Part shown: piece after piece, positions 33,045 through 43,799 of the stretch
How positions within the stretch are numbered: position 1 is the stretch's first letter
Layout of the letters: each line of letters starts with the position of its first letter
Assembly (NCBI RefSeq): GCF_900205755.1
Contig: NZ_OANS01000002.1
Coordinates: forward strand, 62,001 to 126,000
DNA: 64,000 bases
Direction of reading: 5' to 3'
Origin: Polynucleobacter meluiroseus
Lineage (GTDB): Bacteria > Pseudomonadota > Gammaproteobacteria > Burkholderiales > Burkholderiaceae
Notes under the pieces: generated by a model
Told to the model about the DNA's origin: nothing
Databases searched by the model: none
What the model saw: the letters and a program-made list of their open reading frames with translations, nothing else
Translations under genes and position numbers: made by a program

Positions 33045-33085
33045 AGTTAAATTAAATAAGCTCAACAACGGGTATTAAGTAAGTT

Positions 33086-33871
33086 ATGGATTTAGGAATA
33101 CAGGGTAAGGTTGCATTGGTGTTGGCTTCGAGCCGCGGATTAGGACAGGCAATCGCGGTCGCTTTGGCGCGGGAAGGGGTGAAGGTAGCCGTGACCGGGC
33201 GCAATGCGGACGGTCTGCAACAATCCGTGAAATTGATCGAGGCGGCTGGGGGGAGCGCTTTGGCCTTGACTTGGGATCTGGCAGACAAATCAGCCATCGA
33301 CCAAATGATTACTAGGGTTGAGCAAGAGCTTGGACCAATTGATATTCTGATCAATAACACCGGTGGACCACCACCCACGCCTGCAGCTGGCCAAGACCCA
33401 GCGTTGTGGCAAAAAAGTTTTAACGATATGGTCTTATCTTTAATTAGCATTACAGATCGAGTATTGCCTGGTATGCGGCAGCGGGGTTGGGGACGGATTA
33501 TTACGAGTACGACTTCCGGTGCCATTGCCCCAATTAAAAACTTAGCCATATCTAACACTTTAAGAGCGGCTTTATTAGCTTGGTCTAAAACCTTGTCTGC
33601 TGAAGTAGCCCCAGACGGAATTACCGTAAATGTCATCATGCCTGGCCGTGTAGCGACAGATCGCTTACGTCAATTAGATGAAGCAAGGGCGCAACGAGAG
33701 GGCATTAGTTACGACGCTGTAGTGCAGTCGAGTCTGAAACAAATCCCGATGGGGCGCTATGGCGACCCTCAAGAGTACGGTGACACGGCAGCCTTTTTGG
33801 CGAGTCAAGCGGCCTCATTTATTACTGGTTCAGTCATTCGTGTCGACGGCGGTCAAATACAAGCGATTTAA
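33086..33871 (+). CDS. Short-chain dehydrogenase/reductase with altered catalytic residues
   Basis: A 261-residue SDR with NAD(P)-binding motif ASSRGLG, the NNTGGPP motif in place of NNAG, and the C-terminal PGRVATDR and RVDGGQ blocks. In the active-site region the usual Tyr-x-x-x-Lys reads S-N-T-L-R (in LAISNTLRAAL), so the catalytic Tyr and Lys are replaced. This is a recognised divergent SDR subgroup often annotated as FabG-like; the reaction is unknown. It lies between the Bug protein and the permease, with 5 bp to the latter. Confidence 0.82.
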   Translation: MDLGIQGKVALVLASSRGLGQAIAVALAREGVKVAVTGRNADGLQQSVKLIEAAGGSALALTWDLADKSAIDQMITRVEQELGPIDILINNTGGPPPTPAAGQDPALWQKSFNDMVLSLISITDRVLPGMRQRGWGRIITSTTSGAIAPIKNLAISNTLRAALLAWSKTLSAEVAPDGITVNVIMPGRVATDRLRQLDEARAQREGISYDAVVQSSLKQIPMGRYGDPQEYGDTAAFLASQAASFITGSVIRVDGGQIQAI

Positions 33872-33876
33872 GTCAG

Positions 33877-36360
33877 GTGCTCATTCGCTTTTACAGACAA
33901 TTCAAACGGGATCTGCGCTCTAGCGAGTTGATTTGGCTGTTTGTCGCGCTGACTTTATCGGTCACCGCACTGGCTAGTGTCAATTTTTTAACGGATCGTT
34001 TGCAACGGGCTTTTCAGTTCGATGCGCGCCAATTGTTAGCTGCTGATTTATTGTTAGTCAGTGATCAAGTGCTGCCACCCCGTTTTTTGGCTGAGGCGCA
34101 AAAGCGCCAATTGCAAATAGCCCAAACAGTTGTTTTCCCCAGCATGGCCACGGTTGGCTCGCATAGCAAACTCAGTTCACTTAAAGCCGTTAGCAGCAAC
34201 TACCCATTACGTGGCAAATTGTCTGTGGATGCCATGTCTGGAGCGGGAGCGCAACTGAGTTCTCGCGGTCCGTCCAAGGGGGCTGTATGGGTTGAGCCGA
34301 GCTTACTGGATAGCTTGCATGCCCATGTGGGCGATCGCATTAGTTTAGGCACCCAAGTTTTTTTAATTAATGGGGTCTTAATTAGAGAGCTTGATCGGGG
34401 CGCAGGCTTCATGAATTTTGCGCCACGCGTGATGATGTCTGATGAGGACTTGGCCTCTACTGGTTTAATCGGTTTTGGAAGTCGGGTCACCTATCGCTTA
34501 TTGTTAGCGGGTCCTGATGAAGCAATTCAAGATTATGCGCAATGGGCTAAGCAAGTCATTGAATCTGAAGGTCTGCGCGGTTTACGGATTGAGACTTTAG
34601 AAAATGCCCAGCCCCTGATGCGCAAAACGTTAGAGCGAGCTGATCATTTTTTATCTTTAGTAGCCTTGCTCACCGCAATGGTGGCAGCAGTTGCCATTGC
34701 TTTATCCGCGCGGCGCTATGTTTTAAAGCAGGCTGACGTGTGCGCAGTGATGAAATGCTTCGGTGCCAGCCAACAAGCTATTTTGAGGCGACAAATTAAC
34801 ACTTTGGCGTGCTTAGGGGTGGTAGCTGCTCTATCTGGGGTGGCGCTTGGTTATGTTGCCCAAGAAATACTGATCCGTTTATTAGGCAATTTAATCATCG
34901 CGTCCTTACCGTCAGCTTCTCTTTGGCCCATTGTCTGGAGCACTTTATTTTCCTGGTGCCTCCTAGTGGGTTTTGCTGGGCCGGCTTTAATGAGTTTAGT
35001 GACGGTATCACCCATTCGTTTAGTGCGTAAAGAATTTGATGGTGTATCTATTAAGGCAATCTGGGTTGCCGTATTCGGTATCGCTACTTGTGCTGTTTTA
35101 ATTTTGATTGCTGCGCGTGATTGGCGCTTGGCCGCTTGGGTGGGTTTGGTTTTTGGAGCGGCAGTACTATTATTTTCTGGATTAGCCTGGTTGGCTTTGC
35201 GTTTATTGAGCCGCTTACATGTGCAGCATTTTGCGGTGAGGTTTGCGCTGATTCTGCAAGCGCGCAGGGCTTCATTTGTGATTATTCAAGTCACTGCGTT
35301 GGGCATCGCCATTATGGCGTTCTTACTCATTTTCTTATTGCGCCAAGATCTGCTGATGACTTGGCAAGGAAGCATTCCTGCTAATGCACCTAATCGATTC
35401 ATGATTAACGTTCAAGCAGATCAAAAGCAGGGGATTACTCAAACCTTGCTTGCTGCTGCCATTGAGAACCCGAGTTTCTATCCGATGATTCGTGGCCGCT
35501 TGATTGCAGTCAACCAGCGCAATATCACCCCGCAAGATTACGCGGATGACAATGCCCAGCGCTTAATTGACCGCGAATTCAATCTATCGTATGCGCAGCA
35601 GTTACCCCCTGGTAATCGCATTACTGCAGGTCATTGGCTCGAGGGGGGTAAGCCACAAATTTCTTTAGAAACAGGCGTTGCCAAAACACTCAAACTTCAA
35701 TTGGGTGATGTCATGACGTTCGAGGTAGCAGGAGAAAAAATCTCTGCGCCTGTAACTTCACTGCGTAAACTCGACTGGGGATCAATGCGCGTGAACTTCT
35801 TTGTCATCATGCCTCCTGCGCAATTACAAACACTGCCGCAGTCTTGGATCACTGCTTACTATCAAGCCCCTCAACAAGCGACCTTAGATTTTGAGTTGAC
35901 GCAGGCGTATCCTAATTTGACCGTTGTAGATGTTGCTGCCTCTCTGCAGCAAATTCAGGAGGTGCTAAATCATTTGGCTTCGGCGCTAGGTCTGTTGTTT
36001 GCATTTACGATCGTGGCGGCCACCTTGGTATTGGTGACATCCATTTCTGCTACGCAGGATGAGCGCTTTCGTAATGCTGCTTTATTAAAGGCTATTGGTG
36101 CCTCCCGTAAAACTTTGTCACAGATTGCCAATGCAGAGCTTGTGATGATTGGCCTCATGGCGGGAAGCTTGGCAGGTCTTGCCGCTGGCGGTGCGGCGTG
36201 GGCCTTAGGTCGTTACGTCCTCGAAATAGAATTCATGGCGTTTTTCAAAGCACTTTTCTTAGGCGTAGTTTTAGGGGTAGTAGCTTGTCTTCTTGCGGGC
36301 TATTATTTCCAACGAAAAATTCAAAATGCCACCGCAGTGACCTGTCTTCGAGAGATTTAA
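33877..36360 (+). CDS. FtsX/MacB-type ABC transporter permease (YbbP-like)
   Basis: An 827-residue membrane protein with an N-terminal anchor (SELIWLFVALTLSVTALA), a first FtsX domain at about 255-375, a central group of membrane segments at about 395-490, a periplasmic part, and a second FtsX domain at about 700-820. This matches the duplicated layout of YbbP. YbbP normally pairs with a LolD-like ATPase (YbbA), which is not adjacent here. The start is GTG at 33877, six bases after the SDR stop, with AAGT/CAGG-like purines only weakly placed. Confidence 0.83.
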   Translation: MLIRFYRQFKRDLRSSELIWLFVALTLSVTALASVNFLTDRLQRAFQFDARQLLAADLLLVSDQVLPPRFLAEAQKRQLQIAQTVVFPSMATVGSHSKLSSLKAVSSNYPLRGKLSVDAMSGAGAQLSSRGPSKGAVWVEPSLLDSLHAHVGDRISLGTQVFLINGVLIRELDRGAGFMNFAPRVMMSDEDLASTGLIGFGSRVTYRLLLAGPDEAIQDYAQWAKQVIESEGLRGLRIETLENAQPLMRKTLERADHFLSLVALLTAMVAAVAIALSARRYVLKQADVCAVMKCFGASQQAILRRQINTLACLGVVAALSGVALGYVAQEILIRLLGNLIIASLPSASLWPIVWSTLFSWCLLVGFAGPALMSLVTVSPIRLVRKEFDGVSIKAIWVAVFGIATCAVLILIAARDWRLAAWVGLVFGAAVLLFSGLAWLALRLLSRLHVQHFAVRFALILQARRASFVIIQVTALGIAIMAFLLIFLLRQDLLMTWQGSIPANAPNRFMINVQADQKQGITQTLLAAAIENPSFYPMIRGRLIAVNQRNITPQDYADDNAQRLIDREFNLSYAQQLPPGNRITAGHWLEGGKPQISLETGVAKTLKLQLGDVMTFEVAGEKISAPVTSLRKLDWGSMRVNFFVIMPPAQLQTLPQSWITAYYQAPQQATLDFELTQAYPNLTVVDVAASLQQIQEVLNHLASALGLLFAFTIVAATLVLVTSISATQDERFRNAALLKAIGASRKTLSQIANAELVMIGLMAGSLAGLAAGGAAWALGRYVLEIEFMAFFKALFLGVVLGVVACLLAGYYFQRKIQNATAVTCLREI

Positions 36361-36366
36361 CGCCGC

Positions 36367-36903
36367 TTAAGAAAGCGTTACAAGGCTCTTAGGAATTTGC
36401 ACAATGCGGGTGCCAGCAATCCGATCTGGTACGTCTTGGCGCAAGCCAGTAGGCTTAGGATCAATGAAGATGCTCAGCGGCCAAAAAAATAAAGAGGTGA
36501 CAAAGAGCATTTCAATGATCTGCCATTCTTTTAGGTGCAGGATCGCTTGTAGGCCGATACAGGGCAAAATCCATAATGAACCCAGAAGGTAACGACGCAG
36601 CGCTAATCTGCGCGTCAGATTAAATCCACCTGGCCCGATGATCCGCAGGTTCCAGGTTTGCATGGCCAGCGTCTGGCCGGACTTAGTCCAGTACCAAACA
36701 AAGTAAATGCCTAGCACCGCGTAAAGATAACAAAAGCTAAGCCAGCTAGGCAAAGCTAAGCCAAATAGCATGCCTAAGGCAAGGTTTGGTAGTAAAAAGC
36801 ACAGCGCAATGACGCCCAATAACACTAGTTGCTCATAGAGTGCGCAGGCAACGCGCCGCCAAAATAGGGGTGCGGGCAATGCATTGAATTCTGCTGGGGT
36901 CAT
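36367..36903 (-). CDS. RDD-family membrane protein
   Basis: A 178-residue protein with the RDD pattern: an Arg in FWRRVACALYEQLVL, about three membrane segments (34-56, 55-75, 120-148), and the Thr-rich block LAMQTWNLRII. RDD proteins may be small transporters or ion exchangers, but the role here is unknown. It is the last gene of the sigma/DUF3619/DUF3106/RDD cluster on the minus strand and lies 7 bp after the DUF3106 gene. Confidence 0.82.
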   Translation of the reverse strand: MTPAEFNALPAPLFWRRVACALYEQLVLLGVIALCFLLPNLALGMLFGLALPSWLSFCYLYAVLGIYFVWYWTKSGQTLAMQTWNLRIIGPGGFNLTRRLALRRYLLGSLWILPCIGLQAILHLKEWQIIEMLFVTSLFFWPLSIFIDPKPTGLRQDVPDRIAGTRIVQIPKSLVTLS

Positions 36904-36910
36904 ACCCTAT

Positions 36911-37561
36911 TTAGTTCGAGGAGGAAGCGCTGTCAGGGTTATCTGAAGTGCTTGTGGGAGGCGGTACTGGAATATTTTCAGGTGGGGTCGATCCCTTCGG
37001 AACGCGCGCGGGCAATTGCGAGGTCATCGTTGGATTGATGCGGTGTTGTTGCATCGTGGGCGCATTGGCTGCAGTCGGTTTTTTCTTGCCGACTTCAGCT
37101 TCGGCGAGCTTCTTTTTTTCCTCGTCGCTGAGCTTTTGGTAGGCACTCCATGCTTCGGCTTTTTTATCGGCAGGAAACTTTAGACTGCTTAAGTAATTTT
37201 CACGCGCTACCCGTCGATCCCTCTGCGGCAGCTTAGCCCAAGCAACCATTCTAGATTGCAGGCGTTCTTGTTCTGCGCCAGTCATCTTGGGGTAAAGGTT
37301 GGCTACCTGAATCCATTTCTTGCGACTTTCAGGAGGTGTGTAATCCCAATCACTTTCAAGTGGGGACAAAATCTTCTGTTGGCTGGGACTCAGCCCCTCC
37401 CAGGTGCCGTCAGGGGTTTTCACGGGCATGCCCGTGGGCTTGCTATGAGAAGGTGTTGCAGTTTGGGCTTGAGCGCTTGCTACAAACCCAGTCAAGGTTG
37501 CTAAAAATAAGCAAAAACTGAATGTGGCAAGCCCAATAGAGCGCATTGACAGTTTTTGCAT
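36911..37561 (-). CDS. DUF3106-domain exported protein
   Basis: A 216-residue protein with a signal peptide ending around ASAQAQ and a Trp/Leu-rich helical DUF3106 region at about 50-145, with repeated LSPSQQKIL, W...L and MTGAEQERLQ-type motifs. The C-terminal 60 residues are Pro/Ser/Thr-rich and disordered. Function is unknown. In Burkholderiaceae it sits with the ECF sigma factor and DUF3619 protein, as here, suggesting an envelope stress module. Confidence 0.82.
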   Translation of the reverse strand: MQKLSMRSIGLATFSFCLFLATLTGFVASAQAQTATPSHSKPTGMPVKTPDGTWEGLSPSQQKILSPLESDWDYTPPESRKKWIQVANLYPKMTGAEQERLQSRMVAWAKLPQRDRRVARENYLSSLKFPADKKAEAWSAYQKLSDEEKKKLAEAEVGKKKPTAANAPTMQQHRINPTMTSQLPARVPKGSTPPENIPVPPPTSTSDNPDSASSSN

Positions 37562-37584
37562 ATGTAGGCTTAACTGACTCGCAC

Positions 37585-38070
37585 TTAGCTAGTACTGCGA
37601 GGCGAAGCGTCTAGAGTGTGACTAGGGCTTGAATTCCCATCAATACTTGAGCCGTTTTTGAGAAATTGCAAAAAGCCACTATCCGCATACGCATCTGGCG
37701 GAACATCATCGGTCAATAGGGCGGCATCCACTTCAGCGATGTCGTTAATGCGTGAGTCTGCTTGCCATTGAGCGATGCCGACTAAGCCAAATACTAAGAC
37801 CACCAAGGGAGCTAACCAACCAAAGGTGTCCCATAGGGAGCCTGTCCGGAAAAAACTCCCACCAAAGCGAGGCGCATTTGCCAAGGAAAAACTGTGAACA
37901 AAGGCTTTTTCAGGTTTTTTGAGGGAAAGGGCCTTTAAACGAGCCGCGTAAAGACGATCCTTGATTTGAGGAGGCAGGGATTGGCTGCCTTGGCGAAGCA
38001 GGGCAGCGGCGGCCAAACCAAATTGGTTGGCAGCAGACGGGCTGAATTGATCTTCGTTTTTCGTATTCAC
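37585..38070 (-). CDS. DUF3619 protein, probable anti-sigma-like membrane protein
   Basis: A 161-residue protein with a cytoplasmic helical N-terminus (residues 1-75), one membrane segment at about 88-106 (FGWLAPLVVLVFGLVG) and a periplasmic tail. Its start overlaps the stop of the sigma factor gene by four bases. The overlap with a sigma gene, the size and the single membrane span are as in anti-sigma factors, but that role is inferred. Confidence 0.78.
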   Translation of the reverse strand: MNTKNEDQFSPSAANQFGLAAAALLRQGSQSLPPQIKDRLYAARLKALSLKKPEKAFVHSFSLANAPRFGGSFFRTGSLWDTFGWLAPLVVLVFGLVGIAQWQADSRINDIAEVDAALLTDDVPPDAYADSGFLQFLKNGSSIDGNSSPSHTLDASPRSTS

Positions 38071-38636
38071 AGCGTAATTCCCTTTAATTTCAATGCTTTA
38101 GCCAAAGCCTGAGTGGCTCTTGAGCAGTGCGTTTTGACACTTCCTTCGCTGCAACTCATTGCTAGGGCGGTTTCAGTAATACTGAGCTCATCCCAATAAC
38201 GCATCAGGAAGGCTTCTCGTTGACGAGCTGGCAATTTTGATATTTCAGACTCCAAAGCCTCTAAAAGCTGAGTCCGCTCTAGTTTAAATGCCCCATCTTG
38301 GTGAATTTCGCTATCCTCTGGCGCCGCTAGGGACTCTAGAGGGTCAAAATCATCGCCTTCATCGGATTTCTTGCCCATGCTGGAAAACAGGCTGACCCAG
38401 GTATTGCGAACTTTTTGCCGTCTAAACCAATCATGGATACGATTTTGTAAGATTCGAGTAAATACCAGCGGTAACTCAGCAGCGGGGCGGTCACCATATT
38501 TTTCGGCCAACTTGATCATGGCATCTTGCACGATATCCATCGCCGCGTCGTCGTCACGGACGGCATAGACTGCCTGCTTAAAGGCGCGCCGCTCAATACT
38601 GCTCAAAAAGTCAGATAGTTCTTGGGCTGATGCCAT
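38067..38636 (-). CDS. ECF-type RNA polymerase sigma factor
   Basis: A 189-residue sigma factor. Region 2 lies at about 12-80 (DDDAAMDIVQDAMIKLAEKY) and region 4 at about 120-180 (LPARQREAFLMRYWDELSIT, then GSVKTHCSRA as the recognition helix). An acidic loop with EGDDFDPLE joins them. It leads the minus-strand cluster with DUF3619 and DUF3106. It is divergent from ilvB, with about 190 bp between. Confidence 0.88.
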   Translation of the reverse strand: MASAQELSDFLSSIERRAFKQAVYAVRDDDAAMDIVQDAMIKLAEKYGDRPAAELPLVFTRILQNRIHDWFRRQKVRNTWVSLFSSMGKKSDEGDDFDPLESLAAPEDSEIHQDGAFKLERTQLLEALESEISKLPARQREAFLMRYWDELSITETALAMSCSEGSVKTHCSRATQALAKALKLKGITL

Positions 38637-38665
38637 GTGCTCTATTAGACCTGATTGGGATGCAT

Positions 38666-38693
38666 TTGGTCTATTTTAGGGGATTGCTATAGA
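38666..38693 (+). promoter_or_regulatory. Sigma-70-type promoter for the ilv operon
   Basis: TTGGTC (38666-38671) and TATAGA (38688-38693) with a 16-bp spacer, the -10 box preceded by TTGC. It lies about 135 bp before ilvB in the divergent gap, leaving a leader of roughly 130 nt. Confidence 0.55.
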
Positions 38694-38829
38694 ATGGCAG
38701 GCTTACTACCAAGAATTTCATTCAAGAAGTGGTTTTTTCCGGTAGCAGCGCCGTTCGAACTCAGGCCACAAGCAGGAGACAGAACAGACCAAACAATTTT
38801 TTGCCGAAAATTGCAAAGGACGAAAGAAA

Positions 38830-40617
38830 ATGAATACAAGCAGCGCCGAATTTTTAGTTAGCAAAGCTAGCAAAGAAACAACACCCCCTAGTTCAGTAAA
38901 AGCACCTCCCGAAATGATCGGTGCAGAGATGCTCGTGCACGCCTTGCACGCTGAAGAGGTTGAATTTGTCTGGGGATATCCAGGCGGATCCGTTCTGTTC
39001 ATCTACGATGAAATCTTTAAGCAAGATAAGTTTGAGCACATTTTGGTGCGCCATGAACAAGCAGCCGTTCATGCAGCCGATGGCTATGCTCGTGCTACTG
39101 GTAAGGTAGGTGTCGCTTTGGTCACCTCGGGACCGGGCGTTACCAATGCCGTCACCGGCATTGCTACTGCTTACTCAGACTCAATTCCCATGGTCATTAT
39201 TAGTGGCAATGTGCCAACCTATGCCATTGGTGAAGATGCGTTTCAAGAGGCAGACACTGTAGGTATTACCCGTCCAGTGGTGAAGCACAACTTCTTAGTC
39301 AAGGATGTGCGCGATCTGCCATTAGTTCTGAAAAAAGCGTTTCATATTGCCCGTACCGGCCGTCCTGGACCCGTATTGGTCGATATTCCTAAGGACGTAT
39401 CGGCAGCGAAAGCACCTTTTGTGTATCCCGAAACCTTGGAGATGCGTTCTTACAGCCCTGTAGTCAAAGGGCATAGCGGTCAGATCCGCAAGGCAGTTGC
39501 TTTACTTCAAGAAGCAGAGCGCCCTTATATTTACACCGGTGGTGGTGTGATCTTGGCGGATGCCGCTGCTGAATTAAAAGAATTTGCCGATCTACTGGGT
39601 TATCCAGTGACTAACACGCTCATGGGCTTAGGCGGCTTCCCCGGTACAAGTCCTCAGTTTGTGGGCATGCTCGGTATGCATGGCACGTATGAAGCCAATA
39701 TGGCGATGCAACACAGTGATGTGTTGATCGCGATTGGCGCACGCTTTGATGACCGTGTCATTGGCAATACCCAGCACTTTGCTAGCCATCCCCGCAAGAT
39801 TATTCATATTGATATCGACCCCTCAGTGATTTCAAAACGGGTGAAGGTGGATGTGCCAATCGTAGGCAATCTCAAAGAAGTATTGCTTGAGATGACTGCG
39901 CAACTCAAAGTAGCCGAACCACGTAAAAATGATGCCAAATTGGCAGCTTGGTGGGACCAAATTAATGAATGGCGTAAAAAAGATTGCTTGAAGTATGACG
40001 AGCAGTCGCAAATCGTCAAGCCACAATATGTTGTGCAAAAACTGTGGGAGTTAACGCATGGTGATGCCTTCATCACATCCGATGTTGGACAGCATCAAAT
40101 GTGGGCAGCTCAGTTCTACAAGTTTGATAAGCCTCGTCGTTGGATTAATTCAGGCGGGCTAGGCACAATGGGCGTGGGCTTGCCTTATGCCATGGGTATT
40201 AAGAAGGCCTTTCCGGATAAAGATGTTTTTGCCATTACTGGCGAAGGCTCAATCCAAATGTGTATTCAAGAGCTCTCTACTTGCAAGCAATACAATACGC
40301 CGGTCAAGATTGTGTCATTGAACAATCGTTACTTGGGCATGGTGCGTCAGTGGCAGGAATTGACGTATAACAAACGTTACTCGAGCTCTTACATGGATTC
40401 ATTGCCTGATTTTGTGAAATTGGCAGAAGCCTATGGTCACGTTGGCATGAAGATTGAGAAGAAATCGGATGTCGAAGATGCCCTGAAGGAATCGATTCGG
40501 TTAAAAGATCGGACTGTGTTTATGGACTTTCAGACCGATCCCGAAGAAAACGTGTGGCCAATGGTGCAGGCGGGTAAGGGCATTACCGAAATGCTGTTGG
40601 GTAGCGAGGAACTCTGA
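38830..40617 (+). CDS. ilvB: Acetolactate synthase, large (catalytic) subunit
   Basis: A 595-residue thiamine-diphosphate enzyme making acetolactate and acetohydroxybutyrate, the first common step of valine, leucine and isoleucine synthesis. The catalytic Glu is in RHEQAAVHAADGYARATG (near residue 77), the middle domain is FAD-binding-like, and the ThDP motif runs GEGSIQMCIQELSTCKQYNT to NNRYLG. AAAGGA precedes the start. The ATG of the regulatory subunit overlaps its stop by one base, and ilvC follows. Confidence 0.96.
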   Translation: MNTSSAEFLVSKASKETTPPSSVKAPPEMIGAEMLVHALHAEEVEFVWGYPGGSVLFIYDEIFKQDKFEHILVRHEQAAVHAADGYARATGKVGVALVTSGPGVTNAVTGIATAYSDSIPMVIISGNVPTYAIGEDAFQEADTVGITRPVVKHNFLVKDVRDLPLVLKKAFHIARTGRPGPVLVDIPKDVSAAKAPFVYPETLEMRSYSPVVKGHSGQIRKAVALLQEAERPYIYTGGGVILADAAAELKEFADLLGYPVTNTLMGLGGFPGTSPQFVGMLGMHGTYEANMAMQHSDVLIAIGARFDDRVIGNTQHFASHPRKIIHIDIDPSVISKRVKVDVPIVGNLKEVLLEMTAQLKVAEPRKNDAKLAAWWDQINEWRKKDCLKYDEQSQIVKPQYVVQKLWELTHGDAFITSDVGQHQMWAAQFYKFDKPRRWINSGGLGTMGVGLPYAMGIKKAFPDKDVFAITGEGSIQMCIQELSTCKQYNTPVKIVSLNNRYLGMVRQWQELTYNKRYSSSYMDSLPDFVKLAEAYGHVGMKIEKKSDVEDALKESIRLKDRTVFMDFQTDPEENVWPMVQAGKGITEMLLGSEEL

Positions 40618-41108
40618 TGCGACATATTATTTCTGTTCTCATTGAGAACGAACCTGGTGCTTTATCTCGGGTAGTTGGGCTTTTCTCGGCGCGCGGCTAC
40701 AACATTGAAACTTTAAGCGTTGCACCTACTGAAGATTCTTCCTTATCGCGCATCACCATCGTGACGGTCGCGTCGGAAGATGTGATCGAGCAAATTACCA
40801 AACATTTGAACCGCTTAGTTGAAGTGGTGAAGGTATTTGACTTGACTGAAGGTCCGCACATTGAGCGTGAGCTAATGATGATCAAGGTGCGTGCTGTTGG
40901 TAAAGAGCGTGAAGAACTCAAGCGCACTACGGACATTTTCCGCGGACGCATTATCGATGTGACTGATAAGAGTTACACCATTGAGCTGACAGGTGATGGT
41001 GCCAAATTGGATGCCTTTATTGATTCGATTGATCGTACCTGCATACTGGAAACCGTGCGTTCGGGCGGTTCTGGAATCGGTCGCGGTGAACGTATCTTGA
41101 AGGTGTAA
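40617..41108 (+). CDS. ilvN: Acetolactate synthase, small (regulatory) subunit
   Basis: A 163-residue subunit with an ACT domain at about 2-75 (ISVLIENEPGALSRVVGLFSA) that binds valine for feedback control, and the ALS_ss_C domain at about 84-158. It lies within the ilvB-ilvN-ilvC operon and starts on the last base of the ilvB stop (TGATG), so its output is coupled to the large subunit. Confidence 0.95.
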   Translation: MRHIISVLIENEPGALSRVVGLFSARGYNIETLSVAPTEDSSLSRITIVTVASEDVIEQITKHLNRLVEVVKVFDLTEGPHIERELMMIKVRAVGKEREELKRTTDIFRGRIIDVTDKSYTIELTGDGAKLDAFIDSIDRTCILETVRSGGSGIGRGERILKV

Positions 41109-41136
41109 TTTTTTTACTGACGTATTACAGCATTAA

Positions 41137-42180
<1,044 letters not shown>

Positions 42181-42234
42181 TAAATACTGAAGCGTAATCA
42201 CAATCGCATTTATTGAATAAGGCTCAGAACAGAG

Positions 42235-42882
42235 ATGATGTATCCGCACCCCATAATAGCTAAAGAGGGATGGCCGTATTTGGCTATGGTGGGGGCACTT
42301 ACCTTGCTCGTCCAATTTTTTGGTGGATTAGTTTGGTCTTGGCCACTGTGGATTATCTTTATTTTTGTTCTGCAGTTCTTTCGTGATCCGCAGCGCATTG
42401 CACCTATGGGGCGCGATTTAATACTCTCCCCAGCTGATGGCCGCATTGTCGTTGTGGAAGTCACAAATGACCCTTACGCCGAGCGTGAAGCATTGAAAAT
42501 CAGTGTGTTCATGAATGTCTTTAATGTGCATTCCAATCGCAGTGCGGTTAATGGTCTTGTGAAAGAGATTCAGTATTTTCCGGGCAAGTTTGTGAACGCT
42601 GATCTGGATAAAGCTTCTACTGAAAACGAACGTAATGCCGTGGTGATTGACTCTAACGGCCAGACCATTACCTTAGTTCAAGTAGCAGGCTTAATTGCTA
42701 GACGAATCCTTTGCTACATTCATGTGGGCGATCGCCTTAAAGCGGGTGAGCGCTATGGATTTATTCGCTTTGGATCGCGGGTGGATGTGTATTTACCTTT
42801 GACCGCTGAACCACTGGTCAGTGTGGGTGATAAGGTATTTGCTACCAACACCGCTTTAGCCCGCATACCGGGTTTAGATTAA
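42235..42882 (+). CDS. psd: Phosphatidylserine decarboxylase (short form)
   Basis: A 215-residue enzyme that makes phosphatidylethanolamine from phosphatidylserine. Two membrane helices at about 15-45 precede the catalytic core with [16 protein letters not shown] and the [10 protein letters not shown] block. The Gly-Ser there is the self-cleavage site that creates the pyruvoyl cofactor. It is of the short archaeal/Burkholderia kind. Two ATGs in tandem (42235, 42238) could start it. pssA, the preceding step of the pathway, follows. Confidence 0.93.
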   Translation: MMYPHPIIAKEGWPYLAMVGALTLLVQFFGGLVWSWPLWIIFIFVLQFFRDPQRIAPMGRDLILSPADGRIVVVEVTNDPYAEREALKISVFMNVFNVHSNRSAVNGLVKEIQYFPGKFVNADLDKASTENERNAVVIDSNGQTITLVQVAGLIARRILCYIHVGDRLKAGERYGFIRFGSRVDVYLPLTAEPLVSVGDKVFATNTALARIPGLD

Positions 42883-42907
42883 TGCACCGCATTTACGGGG
42901 AGGCGCT

Positions 42908-43771
42908 ATGACCACCTTTCGTCGTCGTGGCCGCATTGATCGCAGTCGTTTGCCCAGCGTTCGAAAGGACCGCACCCAAAGTGATTGGGCGCAAGAGTTT
43001 GGCGATCCCATCGACTATGAAGTCGAGGAAATAGCCCCGCAAAAGCCGCGTCACCGCAATAGAGGTATTTATCTCTTGCCCAACGCATTTACTACAGCGG
43101 CCTTGTTTAGTGGATTCTTTGCGATTGTGAATGCAATGAACCACCAGTTTGAAATCGCCGCCATTGCAATCTTTGCCTCCTTGGTTTTAGACGGTATGGA
43201 CGGCCGCATTGCGCGTATGACCAATACCCAAAGCGCCTTCGGCGAGCAGTATGACTCTTTAGCCGATATGGTGTCCTTTGGCGTTGCCCCTGCCTTAGTG
43301 GCTTACGAGTGGGCCCTAAAGGACTTAGGTAAGTGGGGGTGGTTAGCCGCATTTACTTATTGTGCTGGCGCCGCTTTACGTTTAGCGCGCTTTAATGTAA
43401 ATACCTCGGTGGTGGATAAGAAGTTCTTTCAGGGCTTACCTAGTCCTGCTGCAGGCGCATTGATGGCTGGCTTTATTTGGCTGGCGGACGACAATAAGCT
43501 CCCCGTGCGCGATACCGCCATTCCTTGGATTATGTTTTTTATTGCCGTTTATGCTGGCCTCACGATGGTTTCCAACGCCCGTTTTTATAGCGGCAAAGCC
43601 TTGAATGTGCGCTACCGCGTCCCATTTGGGGTAACGGTATTGATGTTAATGATCTTTGTCTTAATTTCCACCAATCCACCTCTCACCTTATTTGGCGTAT
43701 TTGTGGTGTACGCCATTTCTGGGTATGTTATTTGGGCTTGGGAGTATTTAAGAAGCCGCCGTTTAAGCTAA
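42908..43771 (+). CDS. pssA: CDP-diacylglycerol-serine O-phosphatidyltransferase
   Basis: A 287-residue membrane enzyme that joins serine to CDP-diacylglycerol. The CDP-alcohol transferase motif DGMDGRIAR...G...D...D is complete (DGMDGRIARMTN, then GEQYDSLAD) at about residues 96-120. A 45-residue Arg-rich cytoplasmic N-terminus precedes about eight membrane segments. It forms a phospholipid pair with psd in front of it. Confidence 0.94.
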   Translation: MTTFRRRGRIDRSRLPSVRKDRTQSDWAQEFGDPIDYEVEEIAPQKPRHRNRGIYLLPNAFTTAALFSGFFAIVNAMNHQFEIAAIAIFASLVLDGMDGRIARMTNTQSAFGEQYDSLADMVSFGVAPALVAYEWALKDLGKWGWLAAFTYCAGAALRLARFNVNTSVVDKKFFQGLPSPAAGALMAGFIWLADDNKLPVRDTAIPWIMFFIAVYAGLTMVSNARFYSGKALNVRYRVPFGVTVLMLMIFVLISTNPPLTLFGVFVVYAISGYVIWAWEYLRSRRLS

Positions 43772-43799
43772 TTTAGAAAATTTAGGTTATATTGAAGTC

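Noticed and set aside
33877..36360. Truncated ABC operon because the ATPase gene is missing
   Set aside because: The permease is full length and intact, and split permease/ATPase loci occur in this family, so the absence of a neighbouring ATPase alone is not evidence of decay.
38693..38861. Frame upstream of ilvB as a leader peptide for attenuation
   Set aside because: It has few Ile/Val/Leu codons in a row and no terminator hairpin follows before ilvB, so it does not have the layout seen ahead of leuA.
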